This document shows, piece by piece, positions 14,329 through 17,909 of a DNA stretch of 17,909 bases. Made by a program: the position numbers and the translations under genes. The stretch covers positions 1 to 17,909 of the forward strand of contig JAFNYG010000059.1 of the NCBI GenBank assembly GCA_017383325.1, read 5' to 3'. The notes beneath the pieces are model-generated. The model was not told the origin of the DNA. It did not search any database and was given only the letters and a program-made list of their open reading frames with translations. How positions within the stretch are numbered: the first letter of the stretch is position 1; each line of letters starts with the position of its first letter. This DNA comes from Alphaproteobacteria bacterium. GTDB taxonomy: Bacteria > Pseudomonadota > Alphaproteobacteria > Rs-D84.

Positions 14329-15288
14329 ATGAACGACGTTCGTGAATTTGTGGTGTCTGAAACAGACGAATTGGTGCGCCTGGATAAATATTTGTCTGGG
14401 CAAATGCCTGAATTTTCACGCAGTGAAATCCAGCGTTTCTCCGTCCGCCGCCCCGATGGCAGCGTGCCAAAGTTTTCTGAAAAAATCCGCGTTGGCGATG
14501 TGTTTGTTGTTGCGGTGCCTGCGCCGAAAACAGATATTGCAACCGATAACATATCATCGGATTTTGAATTGGAAATTTTATTCGAAGACGACGATATTAT
14601 TGTTGTCAATAAACCGCGTGGTGTTGTGATGTATCCGTCTGCGGGGAACAAGACCGGCACATTGGTTCAAAACATTTTGGCGCATACACATTTGTCCGCG
14701 CTGGGCGGCGTGACACGTCCAGGGGTTGTTCACCGTCTGGACAAGGATACCAGTGGCGTCATGGTTTTTGCAAAATCAGATGCGGCGTTTCGTGAATTGG
14801 TCAAAATGTTCAGTGAACACAATCTGACACGCAAATATGTTGCATTTGTTTGGGGGATTCCGAATTGGGAATCTGCGGATATTACGGGCAATATCGCGCG
14901 TTCGTCGCGCAACCGTCAAAAGATGACGATGGTAAAAACCGGGGGCAAACCATCACATACCGAGGTTTCGGTTATAAACGCCTGGTCGCGCGCCCATATA
15001 TCCCAGATGCGTTGTACATTGTTTACCGGTCGCACGCACCAGATACGTCTGCATTTATCTGCGCATGGTTTTCCGGTATTGTGTGATCCGGTCTATGGTC
15101 GTGGCGCATCGCGCCTGGGGTCGGTTCGTGATGCGGATTTGCTGGAATTTTTAAAGACCCACGATGGTCAAATGTTGCATGCAGAGGTGTTGGAATTCAC
15201 GCACCCAACGACGGGCGAACAAATGCGTTTCAAGACGCGCCTGCCGGCCGACATGATGGAATTGAAATATATCCTGGAATCCATTTAA
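14329..15288 (+). CDS. RluD-type 23S rRNA pseudouridine synthase
   Basis: 319 residues, normal for the RluA/RluC/RluD family. An S4-like RNA-binding domain covers about residues 10-65 (LVRLDKYLSGQMPEFSRSEIQ, VRVGDVFVV-like end). The catalytic domain has VVNKPRGVVMYPSAGN, the signature HRLDKDTSGVMVFAK with catalytic Asp138, RKYVAFVWG, and the GRTHQIRLHLSAHGFPVLCD core. The GNKTGTLVQNIL and PGVVHRLDKDTSG wording favours RluD (large-subunit helix 69 uridines) or RluC over RluA, but I cannot separate them, so no symbol is given. It acts in the cytoplasm on rRNA. It is last in the pilin operon, eight bases after the previous stop, with AGG overlapping that stop as the only ribosome-binding sequence. 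Confidence 0.93.
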   Translation: MNDVREFVVSETDELVRLDKYLSGQMPEFSRSEIQRFSVRRPDGSVPKFSEKIRVGDVFVVAVPAPKTDIATDNISSDFELEILFEDDDIIVVNKPRGVVMYPSAGNKTGTLVQNILAHTHLSALGGVTRPGVVHRLDKDTSGVMVFAKSDAAFRELVKMFSEHNLTRKYVAFVWGIPNWESADITGNIARSSRNRQKMTMVKTGGKPSHTEVSVINAWSRAHISQMRCTLFTGRTHQIRLHLSAHGFPVLCDPVYGRGASRLGSVRDADLLEFLKTHDGQMLHAEVLEFTHPTTGEQMRFKTRLPADMMELKYILESI

Positions 15289-15329
15289 TCCCCTTCGCTG
15301 GCGACGGGGTGTCGCGAATGCGACGGGGC
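15289..15329 (+). other. Structured GC-rich intergenic segment with a repeated 9-mer
   Basis: CCCCTTCG...CGACGGGG (15290-15309) can fold into one hairpin and GTCGC-GAAT-GCGAC (15311-15324) into a second. GCGACGGGG occurs twice, at 15301-15309 and 15320-15328, so the two arms compete for alternative pairings. No T-run follows, so it is not a standard intrinsic terminator, though it sits directly after rluD. Confidence 0.5.
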
Positions 15330-15373
15330 AGTGGAAAAAACATAAAAAATCATCTTGGCATGCTCTTTGCTCT

Positions 15374-15401
15374 TTGCGCTTTTGAAAAAATATGTTATAA
15401 T
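15374..15401 (+). promoter_or_regulatory. Extended -10 promoter of the Cys-module gene
   Basis: A perfect TATAAT (15396-15401) preceded by TGT makes an extended -10. A weak TTGCGC (15374-15379) is 16 bases upstream. Predicted start is about 15408, with AGGAG (15417-15421) before ATG 15429. Confidence 0.65.
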
Positions 15402-15428
15402 TAACAAAAAATAAACAGGAGTCAGGGG

Positions 15429-17909
15429 ATGTCTTTTCTCAAAAATACAGTAAGTTTATTGGCTATATTCAGCGTGTTGCCTGCGGCATATGCTGCGACT
15501 GCGCGCCCCAGTGTTTTGAACACTGCGACGGCCATCAGTGCATCTGGTGCGGTTCGTCGTATGCCAACAATGACGGCATACATCAGTGGTTCCGCTGGAA
15601 CAACGGGTTCGACATCTTCGACGACATCATCCACGTTATTGGCGAACACGGAATGTATTGACGCATATACCCAGTGTATCAAGGGTGCGGACGCATGTGG
15701 TCCAAATTTCGAAGAATGCACAACCAACGTTCTGTTCCACGCGCAAATGCCTGAATGTATATCAACCCTGGCCCAGTGTTCATCTGCGGGCGTGCAAAGT
15801 CTGTTTGGTACATCAAATATATCTGCATTATCGAACGTCGCGACCAAGAACGATTATGGTGAAATTACTGAATACACATATCCAACAACGGGCAGTGTTT
15901 TGGGACAAATGATATCCGCGGCGGCGATTGAAAATATGTATGATACGTCTAATTGTGTTCGTCGTTATACGTCATGTCTGCGCAAAGACAGTGTTTGTGG
16001 CGCTGATTTTGAATTGTGTACCACGAATTCAGAGTTTAAGAAACAGGCTGTATTCTGTGATTCGACCCTGGCGCGCTGTGCGTCCGACGGTAAACTGGAA
16101 TTATTTGGCAATGCTGGCGCCACATCGTCCACGGCCCCAACGGCAACCAGCCGTATTGGCGAAATGATTACCGAAGGTGCGGCCCTGGCTGCTGTCAACG
16201 CCGTATCCACCTGTTACAAGGTTGCAGACCAATGTATCTTGAACGCCTGTGGCGAAAATCCATACAAGTGCTATGAAAATTCAACCCAAGAAACGATTAA
16301 TTTGGTCGACGTGATTGCCACCGGCAAACCGCTTACATCCATTGCGAATATGAAACTGGATATTTCATCTTTGAATGGCAAATCCAACATCGCATCATAT
16401 GTCAAGAATGCGTGTCTGGACACAATTGGTTCGAACAAATATTGCTATGCAACATTCATCAGCGACGGCGTAATGCCAACATCATCACAATTACGTGACG
16501 AAGATAACCAGGAAGAGGTTTTTGACCTGGCATATGCTGCGCGCATGAATTCAGGGATGAAGGCAAAAATTGCCGACCTGGTCAACAAATTCGACACCCG
16601 TGCCAAGGAAAAGTGTATCGAAACCATCAGCCAATGTGCAATGCGTTCGTGCGGTGGCGGTTCGGGCGCGGCATGCTATTCATTGGTGTTCAGCGACAAT
16701 GGTAAAAATTCAATCAACGGTGGTGCAACACGCGCTGAAATTAAAAACGCGTGCCAGTCTGTTGTAAATTCTGATGCGAATTGTCAGTATGCGGCCCAGA
16801 ATCCAAATTCTGTCGGCACATACAATTATACATTTACCCAGGCAGATGCATTCGACACATTGTTCCCTGAATATGACGATGGGGCGGGCGCCGATCCGAT
16901 TGGTGTGGTCGCCAGCCTGAACGCATCATTATCGACCAGCTATAACACCGCAGCAATTGCCCAAATGAAAAAGCGTTGCCAATCTGTTGCCACATCATGT
17001 GTAAAATCTATGTGCGGCAATGATTATGCCAGCTGCTATCGTAATCGCACGGATATTCAGTCTAATATAACAGACACCGGTAATTCCGCGTTTGATAAGT
17101 CGATGAACAAGGCCGGCGGTGTATTGGATTACAGCATTGTTTTGGGATTGTGCATTGACACAGTTAAAAATGCCAGTGTCTGCGAAGAACATCTAAAGAT
17201 AGAAGAGGTTAAATATAACCTGGACAGTGCTGATGAAAACACATGGGGTGGTGCATCTGATGTACGTTCTGGCTGGTTGGATGCGGGTTCGGCCAAAAAA
17301 TCCGTGGGCCAGGGCGAAATCTATGCAACCGATGACAATGGAAATCGTCTGTGCACCAACGATAACAATGTCCAGGGTGTCTGTGACACGGTTGATGGAA
17401 CAGGTGGAACCTATGATGAACCCGTTATAATTGGTTATGACACATACGTTCAGACCCAGGCGGCGCGTTCCCTGTTCAAAGACTTGATTTATGATCTGGA
17501 AATCGAAGCACAGGGTATCTACAAGGCTAAATTAACAAAACAACAAAATATGTGTCTGTCCGCGAATAATGGCGGAATCATGGGTAACAAAGATTTGGGT
17601 TCGACATATTTGTGGGCGAAACTGAAATCGAACAAGGTCCCAACCAATTACAGTGTTGCGGGTCTGTCGCCGAATCAATTCGTGGCCAGTAATGACCTGT
17701 ACGGATCATTCTGTCGCATTCGCGTGACATTGCATTCTGATGATAAATACATCCAGGATACAATTAACAATGGCGCCAATTGGTCAACGGCATACTTTGT
17801 CGCCGGTGACGCATTTACATGCGGTTCATGGATACCAAATTCAGAACTGGAAAGAATAGCGAACGCCGCTGGCGATGATGCCCGTGCCGATAAAAAGGCA
17901 ACCCAGCCC
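15429..17909 (+). CDS. Large secreted protein with five four-Cys modules (3' end outside window)
   Basis: 827 codons are visible and the frame is open at the window edge. Residues 1-22 are a signal peptide (MSFLKNTVSLLAIFSVLPAAYA). A Thr/Ser-rich linker (about 23-72) is followed by five modules with Cys spacing C-x6-C-x4/6-C-x6/7-C, at Cys 76, 176, 262, 396 and 517. Modules 1 and 2 are each closed by C-x6-C (110/117, 210/217), modules 3-5 by C-x9-C (329/339, 442/452, 575/585). The remaining part, about 590-827, has Asp/Asn/Gly-rich runs (ATDDNGNRLCTNDNN) and then mixed alpha/beta sequence with fewer Cys. The even Cys pattern implies disulfide bonding outside the cytoplasm. I recognise no named family. 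ATG 15429 has AGGAG eight bases upstream. It may be a surface or matrix protein; nothing in the sequence fixes its role. Confidence 0.8.
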   Translation, partial: MSFLKNTVSLLAIFSVLPAAYAATARPSVLNTATAISASGAVRRMPTMTAYISGSAGTTGSTSSTTSSTLLANTECIDAYTQCIKGADACGPNFEECTTNVLFHAQMPECISTLAQCSSAGVQSLFGTSNISALSNVATKNDYGEITEYTYPTTGSVLGQMISAAAIENMYDTSNCVRRYTSCLRKDSVCGADFELCTTNSEFKKQAVFCDSTLARCASDGKLELFGNAGATSSTAPTATSRIGEMITEGAALAAVNAVSTCYKVADQCILNACGENPYKCYENSTQETINLVDVIATGKPLTSIANMKLDISSLNGKSNIASYVKNACLDTIGSNKYCYATFISDGVMPTSSQLRDEDNQEEVFDLAYAARMNSGMKAKIADLVNKFDTRAKEKCIETISQCAMRSCGGGSGAACYSLVFSDNGKNSINGGATRAEIKNACQSVVNSDANCQYAAQNPNSVGTYNYTFTQADAFDTLFPEYDDGAGADPIGVVASLNASLSTSYNTAAIAQMKKRCQSVATSCVKSMCGNDYASCYRNRTDIQSNITDTGNSAFDKSMNKAGGVLDYSIVLGLCIDTVKNASVCEEHLKIEEVKYNLDSADENTWGGASDVRSGWLDAGSAKKSVGQGEIYATDDNGNRLCTNDNNVQGVCDTVDGTGGTYDEPVIIGYDTYVQTQAARSLFKDLIYDLEIEAQGIYKAKLTKQQNMCLSANNGGIMGNKDLGSTYLWAKLKSNKVPTNYSVAGLSPNQFVASNDLYGSFCRIRVTLHSDDKYIQDTINNGANWSTAYFVAGDAFTCGSWIPNSELERIANAAGDDARADKKATQP

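Noticed and set aside
15289..15345. Intrinsic terminator after rluD
   Set aside because: The hairpins are strong but are followed by A-rich, not T-rich, sequence on the plus strand.
1..17909. tRNA, rRNA, CRISPR arrays, insertion sequences or phage genes
   Set aside because: No tRNA-like cloverleaf, spaced direct-repeat array, transposase or terminal inverted repeat was seen on either strand by reading; a tRNAscan or ISfinder run could still find something subtle.

Overview
The window reads as chromosomal DNA of an alphaproteobacterium, probably a host- or gut-associated fermenter. The evidence is family content: a DUF2147 exported protein, a DUF4167-like small protein, an MJ0042-type zinc ribbon joined to a DUF3426-like domain, a pyruvate phosphate dikinase, and a PilV/PilS-like set of prepilins. 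GC content is moderate by eye and most genes are tightly packed. The exception is the first ~286 bases. They encode, on the minus strand, the middle of a ThiI tRNA sulfurtransferase with Firmicutes-like sequence and codon use. This is cut off at both ends and abuts the 5' end of an unrelated alphaproteobacterial gene out of frame, so it is most likely an assembly chimera.

Layout. (1) 1-372: foreign ThiI fragment and a broken short gene with its own near-consensus promoter. (2) 510-1034: exported DUF2147 protein, convergent with ppdK across a bidirectional terminator. (3) 1059-5660, minus strand: a central-carbon block of fba (class II aldolase), a phosphate acetyl/butyryltransferase and ppdK. 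(4) 5816-6151: small lipoprotein, convergent with an OmpA-type lipoprotein across a second, covarying bidirectional terminator. (5) 6175-8891, minus strand: dnaX, a PilS-like small pilin and an OmpA-family lipoprotein, joined by a 1-nt overlap and a 0-nt junction. (6) 8982-9278: small DUF4167-like protein. (7) 9430-15288, plus strand: a compact six-gene operon of three large PilV-like prepilins, a zinc-ribbon/DUF3426 membrane protein, a small secreted Cys protein and an RluD-type pseudouridine synthase. (8) 15429-end, plus strand: the first 827 codons of a large secreted protein built on a repeating four-cysteine module, behind its own extended -10 promoter.

The most interesting content is the pilus-like material. 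Three consecutive proteins of 404-451 residues each begin with a class III (prepilin) signal and share a PilV 'shufflon-constant-region'-like N-terminal half ending in a common DLxMGG-type module. Each then carries a different C-terminal half rich in beta-forming residues. The first lacks the Glu at mature position 5, the other two have it. This is the pattern of a tip minor pilin with two partners (as in GspK with GspI/GspJ). A PilS-like pilin lies about 2 kb away on the other strand. I infer a chromosomal type IVb-like pilus or pseudopilus with a three-component, possibly adhesive, tip; no assembly ATPase, platform protein, secretin, prepilin peptidase or shufflon recombinase is in the window. 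The downstream Cys-module protein may be a surface partner, but that rests on adjacency only.
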